A stretch of 64,000 bases of DNA from CAVVXN01 sp963772585 (lineage in GTDB: Bacteria; Planctomycetota; PLA2; JAEUHO01), in NCBI GenBank assembly GCA_963772585.1, contig CAVYXV010000002.1:62001-126000 (forward strand), written 5' to 3'. Within the stretch, counting starts at the first letter, position 1. Each line of letters begins with the position of its first letter. Shown one piece after another: positions 20,980 to 29,091 of the stretch. A program made the position numbers and the translations under genes. Under the pieces are notes generated by a model. The model worked only from the letters and a program-made list of their open reading frames with translations, was not told the DNA's origin and did no database searches.

Positions 20980-21714
20980 ATGGACCCTGATCGACGACGC
21001 CTCCTCCAGGTCACCGGGACGCTGGGTTCCGGGCTGCTCCTCGGAGCGGCCCCGCTCCTGGCTCGGGCGGAGGACGAGAACAAGGAAGCCGAAGCGGGGG
21101 TCTCGGCGGTGGAGGATCTCATGCGCGAGCACGGGATCCTGCGCCGGGTGCTGAACCTCTACGCCGAGGTGACGGCGCGACTGGGCGGCAAGAGCGCGGC
21201 CGTGGACCCCGCGGCGCTCACAGAGGCCGCCACGCTCTTCCGTGAATTCGGAGAGGACTACCACGAGCGGCAGTTGGAGGAGGAGCACGTCTTCCCCGAG
21301 GTGCGGAAGCAGGGCGCGCCCGCCGCGGCGCTGGTCGGGGTGTTGGAGACCCAGCACCGGCGCGGCCGCGAGATCACCGACTACGTGCTGGAGGCGGCCG
21401 GCCGCGGCATCCCCTCCGCGGACGCCGCCCCCCTGGCGGAGGCCCTCCGAGCCCTCGACCGGATGTACCGCGCCCACGCGGCCCGCGAGGACACCGTGAT
21501 CTTCCCCGCTTGGAAGAAGGGCCTGTCGCCCGCGCGCCTCGACGAGTTGGCCGAGCTCTTCGAGGACATCGAGCACCGCCAGTTCGGTCAGGACGGCTTC
21601 GACGCGGCCCTCGAGCGCGTCGAGGCGGCCGAACAGGCCCTCGGCCTGGCCGACCTCGCCTGGTTCACCGCCCCCGCCCCCCGCCGCACGCCCACGCCAC
21701 CGCCCGGGAAGTGA
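20980..21714 (+). CDS. Tat-exported hemerythrin-domain protein
   Basis: A 244-residue protein starting at ATG 20,980, chosen because GGAAGGG sits six bases upstream; an ATG two codons earlier is too close to it. The N-terminus DRRRLLQVTGTLGSGLLLGA looks like a twin-arginine signal. Residues about 45-200 form a hemerythrin-like four-helix bundle with candidate ligands in LMREHGILRRVL, EDYHERQLEEEHVFPEV, TQHRRGREI and YRAHAAREDTVIFP. Such di-iron domains bind oxygen or sense iron or nitric oxide. The C-terminus is Pro-rich. No redox partner gene is adjacent. Confidence 0.82.
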   Translation: MDPDRRRLLQVTGTLGSGLLLGAAPLLARAEDENKEAEAGVSAVEDLMREHGILRRVLNLYAEVTARLGGKSAAVDPAALTEAATLFREFGEDYHERQLEEEHVFPEVRKQGAPAAALVGVLETQHRRGREITDYVLEAAGRGIPSADAAPLAEALRALDRMYRAHAAREDTVIFPAWKKGLSPARLDELAELFEDIEHRQFGQDGFDAALERVEAAEQALGLADLAWFTAPAPRRTPTPPPGK

Positions 21715-21760
21715 CGGAAGAGGCGCACCGCGTCGGCGCGGGTTGGCGGAACCGCGCGGG

Positions 21761-22798
21761 CTACTCCTCCGACCACGCCTTCAGGGCGGCGAGGACGCTG
21801 GGCCAGGCCCGGGCGAAGTAGGCGCGAACGGCCTTCCACTCGTCGGCGTGGTCGGGCTCGGCGGCCGCGTGGTCGGCGAAGCCTTCGTGGGTCAGCCACA
21901 CGCGGGTGGTTCCCTCGGACTCGCGCTCGAGCGCCACGACGACCCGCGTGCGCTCCCCGCGGCAGTGGGCAAACGCCGGGGGCGCGTTCCAGCTGAACGC
22001 GAGAAGACGTCCCGGCAACCACGTCTGGACCACGCAACCCTCCGAACCGCGCTGTCCTTCGGGGCCGTCGGTGAAGTAGATCTCGTACGGACCGCCCTGG
22101 GACAGATCGATCCTGCACTCGACGCCGAGGAAGGAGCGGACGCCCTCCTCGGTGGTCCACGCCGCGAAGACCTCGTCCGGCGCTCCCCGGACGACGGTCG
22201 TGATCTCGATCGGCGACAGCGAGGGGTCCTGCTTCGAGCCCTCGACGGCGAGCGCGTCGGCCAACCGCTTCATCGTCCACTCGTTCCCTCGCTCGAAGAA
22301 CGCCCGCATCCTCTGCGAGTCCTCGTCGGACCCGTACCCGTAGCCCCGGACGACGAGGCGCGTCCGACCTCCCCCCAGATCCGTCAGGTGGAAGGTGCTC
22401 CACGTGCGCTCCAGCACCGCCGCGGGGAAGGGGAAGCCGACGGGAGCCTTCGTCGCCCGGATCGCCAGCATCCGCTGCGGTTCGTAGGCGAGGATCGTGT
22501 TCTCGATGGTCTTCTCGTCGCCCAGTCGTCCGCCTAGCGTGTAGCGTGAGAGGATCTTGCCCCCGACGCGAAAGTCCACGCTGGCCATGGCGACGCCGAG
22601 CTTCTTCCAACCCTCGGACGTCGTGAGGGCCCGCCACACGTCCTCGACCGGCGCGTCGACCCATGCCACCTGGGTCAGGGGAACCGCGGTCGGGTCCGGC
22701 GGCGTCTCGTCCTCGGCGCTCGCCCCGGGGGGGCCCACGGGCCCCGCGAGAGCGAACGACAGCGCCCCCGCCAGCAAGAGCGTCGTCCAGGTCTTCAT
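21761..22798 (-). CDS. Secreted protein with two SRPBCC (AHSA1-like) domains
   Basis: A 345-residue protein with an N-terminal signal peptide (WTTLLLAGALSFALA). Two START/SRPBCC-type domains follow. The first (about 40-190) begins QVAWVDAPVEDVWRALTTSEGW. The second (about 195-340) begins ITTVVRGAPDEVFAAWTTEEGV and ends in the long C-terminal helix typical of AHSA1-like proteins. The fold binds hydrophobic ligands. It overlaps the TetR gene upstream by 4 bp, so the regulator and this protein form one operon and the ligand may be linked to TetR control (inference). Confidence 0.75.
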   Translation of the reverse strand: MKTWTTLLLAGALSFALAGPVGPPGASAEDETPPDPTAVPLTQVAWVDAPVEDVWRALTTSEGWKKLGVAMASVDFRVGGKILSRYTLGGRLGDEKTIENTILAYEPQRMLAIRATKAPVGFPFPAAVLERTWSTFHLTDLGGGRTRLVVRGYGYGSDEDSQRMRAFFERGNEWTMKRLADALAVEGSKQDPSLSPIEITTVVRGAPDEVFAAWTTEEGVRSFLGVECRIDLSQGGPYEIYFTDGPEGQRGSEGCVVQTWLPGRLLAFSWNAPPAFAHCRGERTRVVVALERESEGTTRVWLTHEGFADHAAAEPDHADEWKAVRAYFARAWPSVLAALKAWSEE

Positions 22799-23409
22799 GC
22801 CTCTCCTCCTCGTTGGTCACGCGACTCGCGCTCGAGCAGTTCGAAGTGCCGGCGCAACGCCGCGACGGACGCGTCGAAGGACACGAGCGAGCCCGCTGCC
22901 CGCGCCTGCATCACGGCGCCTTCCATGACGGTGAGCACGAAGCGGGCGAGGGCGCGCCGGTCGGTCCGGTCCGGAAGGCGCCGGGCGGCTTCGCCGAGCC
23001 AGCGTTCGACGGTGCCGCACCACTCCTGGAAGTTCTTCTCGATGAGCGGTCGCACCTCCGGGTGGTTGTCGCTGACCTCCAGTGCGAGGTTGCCGATGGG
23101 GCACCCGAGACGACAGCCCGTCGCCTCCAGGCCACGCCGGTAGAAGGCGAGCAGGCCGAAGACGCGTTCGATCGGATCGGAGATGGCGGCTTCGACCGGC
23201 CCGGTCACCCTCGGCTCGAGGAGGGCCGGATAGGTTTCCAGAACCGCGGCGAGCAGGCCTTCCTTGCTCGGGAACGCGTGGTAGAGGCTCCCGCTGTTCG
23301 CGCCCGCCTCCCTCAGGACGGTCGCGACGGCGGTGCCCGCGTACCCCTGCTCGTGGAAGAGGCGCCGGGCGGCTTCCAGGATCCTCGTGCGGGTCGTCGC
23401 CTCCTCCAT
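22795..23409 (-). CDS. TetR/AcrR-family repressor
   Basis: A 204-residue TetR regulator. The helix-turn-helix lies at about residues 7-55 (RTRILEAARRLFHEQGYAGT, then GSLYHAFPSKEGLL). The C-terminal ligand domain resembles the subfamily with EVSDNHPEVRPLIEKNF and one cysteine in TGCRLGCPIGN. It overlaps the SRPBCC gene by 4 bp (ATGA). A palindrome just upstream of the start indicates autoregulation. Confidence 0.9.
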   Translation of the reverse strand: MEEATTRTRILEAARRLFHEQGYAGTAVATVLREAGANSGSLYHAFPSKEGLLAAVLETYPALLEPRVTGPVEAAISDPIERVFGLLAFYRRGLEATGCRLGCPIGNLALEVSDNHPEVRPLIEKNFQEWCGTVERWLGEAARRLPDRTDRRALARFVLTVMEGAVMQARAAGSLVSFDASVAALRRHFELLERESRDQRGGEA

Positions 23410-23413
23410 GGAT

Positions 23414-23429
23414 TTGATTGAACGATCAA
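23414..23429 (-). promoter_or_regulatory. Probable TetR operator
   Basis: A 16-bp imperfect palindrome, TTGATTGAACGATCAA on the plus strand, lies 5 bp before the tetR start. It has the shape of operators bound by this TetR group. A TAGGTT -10 box on the reverse strand touches it (23,428-23,433), so bound repressor would block initiation. Confidence 0.6.
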
Positions 23430-23472
23430 CCTACCCGCACGGCAAGGGATTCCCCTTCTCCTCGGGGGGAGC

Positions 23473-25992
23473 TCATCGCCTCGGTCGCGGGCGGCGCTCG
23501 GCGTCCGCTGTCGTGGGGTGCTCGGGCCAGGCGTGCTTCGGGTAGCGGCGGCGGAGCTCGCGGCGGACCTCGGGGTAGGTGTTCGCCCAGAAGGAGGGGA
23601 GGTCGTCGGTGATCTGCTGGGGCCGGCGGTTCGGGGCGAGGAGGTGGACCAGGACCTTCACGCGGCCGGCGGCGACGGTCGGCGTCTCGACGAGGCCGAA
23701 GACCTCCTGGATCCGGACCGCCAGCACCGGAGGCCTGCCCTCCTCGTAGCGGAGGCGAATCCGGCTGCCGCTCGGCACCGCGATCCGCTCGGGCGCCTCC
23801 CGGTCGAGCGTCTGCTGCTCCGCCCAGGAGAGGCGCCCGCGGAGGTGGTCGAGCAGGGGCGCGCGCCTCAGTTCCGCGAAGGAGCGTCGGTCGGTGGCCA
23901 GGGCGGGGAGGACGTCGCGCAACGCGTCGTCGTCCAGCAGGGGGAGACCCAGCGCCGGACGCCAGGCGCGAAGACAGGCGACGCGCGCGCGGTAGGCCTG
24001 GATGTCGGGATCGTCGAGGGGTAGCGCGGCATCGAGGTCCCGCGAGGCGGCCTCCACGAGCACGCGTTCGACCTCGGCGCCGCGCGGCGTCCGGACCAGG
24101 ACCTCGTCGAGCGCCAGATCGTCGAAGAGCCGTCGCCGCGTGCCGACCACGCTCTCGGTGGTCGGGTCGAATGCGATCGCCTCGACGGTCCGGACGCGCT
24201 CGGCGGGCAGCCAGGACGGGTCCACGGCGGAGGCCTGGCGGACCCGGGCTTCGGAGCGCTCGCCGCGCGCGCCCGCATCGACGTCCACCGCCACGAAGAA
24301 CTCGGCGCGGCGGACCGCGGACGACGGCGCGAGCCACACACCGCGCCCCCCCACCATGACCGCACGGTCGCTTCCCTTGCGGCGGCGACGCGCGAGCCGG
24401 TCCGCATAGGCGGCGAAGGTCGCGACGAGCACGGCTTCGTCCGCACCGGACGGATGCGCGATGCGCCGGGTCCCCATCCACCGGAGCAGTTGGTCGCGCG
24501 CACGGAGCGCCTGCCGGGCGGCGCCGCGGCGAAGCGGGCGCACGCCCCCATCGAGACGCCCGCCAAGCTCGAAGGCCTCCAGGGCCTCCACGAGGTCGAG
24601 GACGTCGGACGGCCCGGCGTGGTCGATCGCTTCCCCCCGGCCAAGGGGCACGAACGGCGAGCGGGCGGCCAGCGCCGCCGCCGCGAGCGCGAGACGACGC
24701 GGATGGCCGACGCCGTCCGCCTCGACGAGGAGGCGGGCGAGGCGCGGGGGGACGGGGAGGCGCGCCATCCGCCGCCCCGTGTCGGTCAACCGACCGTCCC
24801 CAAGCGCCCCGAGGCGCTGGAGGAGCTCTTCGGCGGTGGCCAGGGCCGCCGCGGGGGGGGCCTCGAAGAAGGGGAACGCCCGGAGGTCGGATTCGCCCCA
24901 GGCATGAAGCTCCAAGGCGGCCCCCGCCAGGTCCGCGCGGAAGATCTCCGGCGCTCGGCGGGTGTCGAAGCGCGCTTCCTCCGACGGGCTCCAGAGGCGG
25001 ACGCACCGACCGGGTGCCGTGCGCCCTGCGCGTCCCGCCCGCTGCTCGGCGGACTGGAGCGAGATGCGGACCGTCTCCAGCCGTTCCATCCCACGGCGGG
25101 GATCGAAGCGGGGCCGGCGCTCCCATCCCGTGTCCACGACCGCCCGCACGCCGGGAACCGTCACCGACGTCTCGGCGACGTTCGTCGCGAGAATGACCTT
25201 TCGCCGTCCGCCCGGGGCGAGCGCGGCGTCCTGCCGCTCCGGAGGCAGTTCGCCGTGGAGCTCCAGGCAGTCCGCGTCGTGGAGGGCGACCGCGGCGCGG
25301 AGGGCTCGCGCGGCCCGGCGGATCTCCCCCACCCCCGGGAGGAAGACCAGCACGTCGCCCTCGGGCTCCTCCTGGAGCACACGCAGGACGGCGCCGCGGA
25401 CGGCGTGCTCGAGCGGCGTCCCGGCCGGAGGCGGAGCGTGTTCGATCCGCACGGGGTGGAGGCGCCCCCGGCTCTCGACGAGCGGCGCGTCTCCCAGGAA
25501 GCGCGCGACGGGACCGGGATCGAGCGTCGCGGACATGACGACCACGGCGAGGTCGCCTCGGACCTCGCACTGGACGCGCCGCACCATGGCCAGGGCGAGA
25601 TCCGATGCGAGGCTCCGCTCGTGGAACTCGTCGAAGACGACGACGGCCGTGCCCTCGAGGAATGGATCCTCCTGAAGCATGCGGAGCAGGACGCCTTCGG
25701 TCAGGACGAGCAGCCGCGTACGTTCCGAAGCGCGCTGTTCGAAACGGATGCGGTAGCCCACCTCGCCGCCGAGGGGCGTCCCTCGTTCCTCGGCGATCCG
25801 CCGCGCCGCCGCGCGCGCGGCGACCCGCCGCGGCTCCACGACGACCACGCGCCCGCCGCGACGGAGCAAGGCGGGCGGTACGCGCGTGGTCTTGCCCGCC
25901 CCGGTCGGCGCGCGCAGCACGACGGCGCCGTGCTCCTCGACGGCTGCGCGCACGTCGCCGAGGACGGCCTCGACGGGCAGCGGCCTCGTCAG
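23473..25992 (-). CDS. hrpB: ATP-dependent RNA helicase HrpB
   Basis: DEAH-box helicase of the HrpB family, about 839 residues, the usual length. Motifs include Walker A APTGAGKTTRVPP, FDEFHERS (the DEAH-type box), the SAT motif VVMSATLD and the QRAGRAGRTAPG block, followed by the HrpB-specific C-terminal domain. No ATG lies at the expected N-terminus. The sequence LTRPLPVEAVLGDV aligns with family starts if a CTG overlapping the upstream gene's TGA initiates; a GTG some 14 codons inside is the alternative. Its biological role in most bacteria is unclear. Confidence 0.9.
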   Translation of the reverse strand: MTRPLPVEAVLGDVRAAVEEHGAVVLRAPTGAGKTTRVPPALLRRGGRVVVVEPRRVAARAAARRIAEERGTPLGGEVGYRIRFEQRASERTRLLVLTEGVLLRMLQEDPFLEGTAVVVFDEFHERSLASDLALAMVRRVQCEVRGDLAVVVMSATLDPGPVARFLGDAPLVESRGRLHPVRIEHAPPPAGTPLEHAVRGAVLRVLQEEPEGDVLVFLPGVGEIRRAARALRAAVALHDADCLELHGELPPERQDAALAPGGRRKVILATNVAETSVTVPGVRAVVDTGWERRPRFDPRRGMERLETVRISLQSAEQRAGRAGRTAPGRCVRLWSPSEEARFDTRRAPEIFRADLAGAALELHAWGESDLRAFPFFEAPPAAALATAEELLQRLGALGDGRLTDTGRRMARLPVPPRLARLLVEADGVGHPRRLALAAAALAARSPFVPLGRGEAIDHAGPSDVLDLVEALEAFELGGRLDGGVRPLRRGAARQALRARDQLLRWMGTRRIAHPSGADEAVLVATFAAYADRLARRRRKGSDRAVMVGGRGVWLAPSSAVRRAEFFVAVDVDAGARGERSEARVRQASAVDPSWLPAERVRTVEAIAFDPTTESVVGTRRRLFDDLALDEVLVRTPRGAEVERVLVEAASRDLDAALPLDDPDIQAYRARVACLRAWRPALGLPLLDDDALRDVLPALATDRRSFAELRRAPLLDHLRGRLSWAEQQTLDREAPERIAVPSGSRIRLRYEEGRPPVLAVRIQEVFGLVETPTVAAGRVKVLVHLLAPNRRPQQITDDLPSFWANTYPEVRRELRRRYPKHAWPEHPTTADAERRPRPRR

Positions 25993-27182
25993 CGCTCGCC
26001 CAGACGCCCGGGGCGGGCGCGGGCCGCGCGACCCAGGCGGCGTGCCTCGCCGGGCGGCAGCGTGATACCCACGGGGGAGTCCGGAACGAGTACCCGCGCG
26101 CGGATGAGAAGGATCAGCTCGGTCTCGACGAACTTCGTGGATCGGGAGGAGGCGACCTCGCGCGCGCCCGGGATGCGACCGAAGACGGGATCCTGAGCGC
26201 GGTCCATGGCATGGCGGCGCATCCGGATGCCCCCGATCATCAACGACTCCCGGTCGCGCACCGTCACCCGCGTCGCGACGGCCCGGCGCGTCTCGATCCA
26301 ATCCGAAGCCGCGAGGTCGGAGGGATCCTCCGGAAGCAGCACGCCGATGTCGGCGCGCAGATCGAGAACGGCGCCGGCGCGCGACACCCGGATGGGAATC
26401 ACCGTGAGGCTGATGCCCGAGCTTCTCGTGTCCCCCTGGAAGGAGACGTACGCGCCCGCGGTGCGGATGACGTGGTCCGGTCGCTTCACGCTGCTCTCGA
26501 TCAGGGCCGGCTCGCCCTCCGTGCACACGATGGTGGGCCACGCGAGGATCGAAATCTGCCGTTCGTTCTGGAGCATGCGCATCACCAGCTCGAACACGCC
26601 GTTCTGCGTCCAGTCGCTGTCATCGTTGCCGATCACGAGCGTGGTCCCCTGGAAGGGCAAGGTGCCCATCAGGCTCGACCGGAGGTAGGACTCGGGGTCG
26701 TAGTTCCCCGCGGCGCCGCGGAAGAGCGTGCCGGGGGCGTCCTTCACGTCCCTGCGGTCGAAGAGCAGCGACCCCCCGCGCTCCCGCTCGGAGGCGCAGC
26801 GCACCTCGGCGGCCAGGAGCGAGACGGCCACCGAGGGGCTCGGGACGTCGAGCCAGTTGAGGACCTCGCGGGCCTCCGCCACGACCTCGGGCGGGCCGCT
26901 CAGGAGGAGCCGGCTCGGGACCGGGGGCTTGCGGGGATCGGCGTCCGGCACGAGGGGCCCTGCCAGTCCCACTCCCAGGCCCTCGATGCCGAACGTCGCG
27001 AGATCCTGGAACAGGCCCGGCGCGTCCTGGAACTCCGGCCCGAAGAGGGCCTTGACCTCGCCGTCGGGGCCGAGGAACGGCGTGGACAGCACCTCGTCGC
27101 CGGCCCGCGCGACCCGCCCCGGAGCCAGGAGCGGGAGCAGGACCAGGGCCGCGGCGGCCAGGAGGCGGCCGAGCCGATGCAT
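25989..27182 (-). CDS. Periplasmic protein with secretin-type C-terminal domain
   Basis: A 397-residue protein with a signal peptide (residues 1-27). Residues about 95-125 (SRLLLSGPPEVVAEAREVLNWL) resemble the ring-forming N domains of secretins. The C-terminal part has VTVRDRESLMIGGI, a PVFGRIPG turn and TELILLIRARVLV, which match the end of the secretin domain (GspD/PilQ). No other secretion or pilus genes adjoin, and the central barrel appears short, so it may be a specialised envelope protein rather than a working channel. It overlaps hrpB by about 4 bp. Confidence 0.65.
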   Translation of the reverse strand: MHRLGRLLAAAALVLLPLLAPGRVARAGDEVLSTPFLGPDGEVKALFGPEFQDAPGLFQDLATFGIEGLGVGLAGPLVPDADPRKPPVPSRLLLSGPPEVVAEAREVLNWLDVPSPSVAVSLLAAEVRCASERERGGSLLFDRRDVKDAPGTLFRGAAGNYDPESYLRSSLMGTLPFQGTTLVIGNDDSDWTQNGVFELVMRMLQNERQISILAWPTIVCTEGEPALIESSVKRPDHVIRTAGAYVSFQGDTRSSGISLTVIPIRVSRAGAVLDLRADIGVLLPEDPSDLAASDWIETRRAVATRVTVRDRESLMIGGIRMRRHAMDRAQDPVFGRIPGAREVASSRSTKFVETELILLIRARVLVPDSPVGITLPPGEARRLGRAARARPGRLGER

Positions 27183-27187
27183 GGGCG

Positions 27188-27583
27188 TCAGTCGTTCAGT
27201 TTGTCGATGACGTCCTGGGTGCAGTCGGGCGGACGGTCGGCGTCCTTCTTCACGACCTCGACGGCCCCGGCCTCGGCCACGAAGTCGTACCCCTTCTCGC
27301 CCGCCATCGCCTTGACCGCTCGGGAGAACCGCTCGGACGCCTTGCGCATGAGGAAGTGGTACCGGACGTCCTTGTCCGTCAGGTTCTCCGAGAGGATCCT
27401 CTGGTACTCGGGGATCTCGGCGTAGACGCGGTCCGCGGAGATCTCGGCCGGCTTCCGGATCAGACGAGGGTTGCCGTGGTAGACGCGCCCGGGGTCCACG
27501 CAGCGGTAGTCGCCGATGTCGGCCCGGGCGGGGCCGGCGAGGCCGACGAGAAGCAGCACAGGAAGAAGGAAGGATCCTCGCAT
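27188..27583 (-). CDS. Small OmpH/Skp-like periplasmic protein
   Basis: A 131-residue protein with a signal peptide (residues 1-21, ending ARA). The mature part contains a helical stretch (SENLTDKDVRYHFLMRKASE), then KAMAGEKGYDFVAEAGAVEVV and a final CTQDVIDKLND. The last two match the end of OmpH/Skp chaperones, where a short beta segment precedes a closing helix. The coiled-coil arm is shorter than in Skp. The start is taken at the codon giving a clean signal peptide. It lies 5 bp before the secretin gene and is probably co-transcribed. Confidence 0.55.
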   Translation of the reverse strand: MRGSFLLPVLLLVGLAGPARADIGDYRCVDPGRVYHGNPRLIRKPAEISADRVYAEIPEYQRILSENLTDKDVRYHFLMRKASERFSRAVKAMAGEKGYDFVAEAGAVEVVKKDADRPPDCTQDVIDKLND

Positions 27584-28119
27584 CGGTCTGACTCCCCGGA
27601 CACCCTCACCACGGAGACGGCACCCACCAAACGCTGTGCCCGGTCCTGCGGCCCGCCCCCTACAATCGGCCACACGCCCCCGGGACTTTGAGGGAATCCA
27701 AGCCGGGAGAGCCACGAATCATGGCGTTTGGAGGGCTCGGGTCAACGTGGGGTCATCGATTGCGCCACATTCCGCCATTCGGGCGCAACACCACTCACGG
27801 ACACCGAACGAACATCATGGAGAAGCAAGGGGCGCCCGCCCCCGAAGGAAGCGAGCGCCCCAAGGAAAGGCACCCGATGCGACACTGGGAAGTCGGCCCG
27901 TCCGACCCGTTCCCTGTGTTGGCCTCACCCCGTGTCACGCGTGCCCGTCGACCGTGCGAACGTCTTCGGACCCATCGGATCCTTTCCGGCCGAAACGGCC
28001 CGGACCACCCGGGCTCCCACTTCGACGAGACGAGCGTAGCCATCACTAACTGGTTTGTCAATGCCCTTTCCGCATTTGACGGAGGTGTCATCGAACCGGG
28101 ACGCCGGTAGGATGGTCCC
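27584..28119 (+). promoter_or_regulatory. 536-bp intergenic region with XRE-gene promoter and candidate operator
   Basis: No convincing protein gene lies here. A TACAAT box at 27,661-27,666 is the best -10 match in the region. Near the XRE gene, GTCAATGC at 28,057-28,064 and GCATTTGAC at 28,072-28,080 form an imperfect inverted repeat in the most AT-rich patch, a candidate operator for the XRE-S24 regulator. TAGGAT at 28,108-28,113 sits six bases before the GTG start. The stretch 27,820-27,900 is rich in short complementary segments and could encode a small RNA, but no known motif was recognised. Confidence 0.4.
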
Positions 28120-29070
28120 GTGGCCCGGACGACCTTCGCCAGTGCCCTGAAGGAGGCCCGCCGCACGGCGGGGCTGAGCCAGGCCGAGTTGGCGCGCCGG
28201 GCCGGGTTGACCGGCTCCTACATCAGCGTTCTGGAGTCGCGCCGGCGCCGCCCCCCTACCCCCAAGGTCATCCGCGCGCTCTGCAAGGCCCTCGGGATCC
28301 CGGACGGCCCGCTCCAGGAGGCCGCGGCGCTGGAACGCTCGCCCGCGCCGGTCCGCCGCCGCCTCGAGCGCATGCGGCGCGAACGCGGGCAGGCCCGGAG
28401 CGCCGGCGACCGCCTCCTCACCACCACCCTTTTCCACCTCTCCCACCGGCCCCGCGTGATCGATCCCCTGAGCCACTTCATGGACCTGCCGCCCGGCCAG
28501 CAGGCCGTCCTGGCGGGTCTCCTCGGGCGGCTCCGGACCGCCCGGAGCGTGGAGGAGGCCGAGAAGAAGGCCGAGGACGTACTCTCGGAGACCTCCGAGG
28601 AGGACCGGGAGGCGCTCGTCCGCCTCCTCCCCGAGGTGCTGGCGGCGGCGCCCCCGGCCGGGGACCGTCGGCCCGAGCGGCCCCCCGCGCCCCCTGCGCC
28701 CCCCGCGCCAACGACGGACGCGGCCGTCCCGTTGCTCTCCGACCCCGACGACGCCGAGACGGTCGAGGATCGCCTCCTCCTGGACCCCCGTTTCGCCGAG
28801 GGCGAGGTCTTCCTGTGGCGCGCCACCACGAGCGACGCCCATCCGCGCGTCTCGCTCGACGACCTCGTCCTCGTCCGCCGGGACGCCGCGCCCGCCGACG
28901 GCGACCTCGTGCTCTTCCACCACGAGGGCCGATGGCGGCTCGGGCTCTACGCCCGTCCCCGCGAGGGGATCCGGATCGCGTTCCCCCGTCCGGAGTTGCC
29001 GCCGCTCCCGATCGAGCCCGCGGCCTTCCGCCCGGCGGGCGTGGTCCGCCTCGTTCTGCGCACGCCCTGA
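28120..29070 (+). CDS. XRE-family regulator with S24-like C-terminal domain
   Basis: A 316-residue regulator. Residues about 8-65 form an XRE helix-turn-helix (ALKEARRTAGLSQAELARRAG, then SYISVLESRRRRPPTP). The middle is Arg-rich, then Pro-rich. The last 100 residues (SLDDLVLVRRDAAPADGDLVL to PAGVVRLVLR) match the LexA/CI S24 fold. I cannot identify the Ser-Lys catalytic pair, so self-cleavage is uncertain. The GTG start has a TAGGAT box six bases upstream. Because phage CI-like repressors have this design, it may be a domesticated or stress-responsive switch. Confidence 0.75.
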   Translation: MARTTFASALKEARRTAGLSQAELARRAGLTGSYISVLESRRRRPPTPKVIRALCKALGIPDGPLQEAAALERSPAPVRRRLERMRRERGQARSAGDRLLTTTLFHLSHRPRVIDPLSHFMDLPPGQQAVLAGLLGRLRTARSVEEAEKKAEDVLSETSEEDREALVRLLPEVLAAAPPAGDRRPERPPAPPAPPAPTTDAAVPLLSDPDDAETVEDRLLLDPRFAEGEVFLWRATTSDAHPRVSLDDLVLVRRDAAPADGDLVLFHHEGRWRLGLYARPREGIRIAFPRPELPPLPIEPAAFRPAGVVRLVLRTP

Positions 29071-29091
29071 GGTCGCGGCGAAGGCGAGCCG

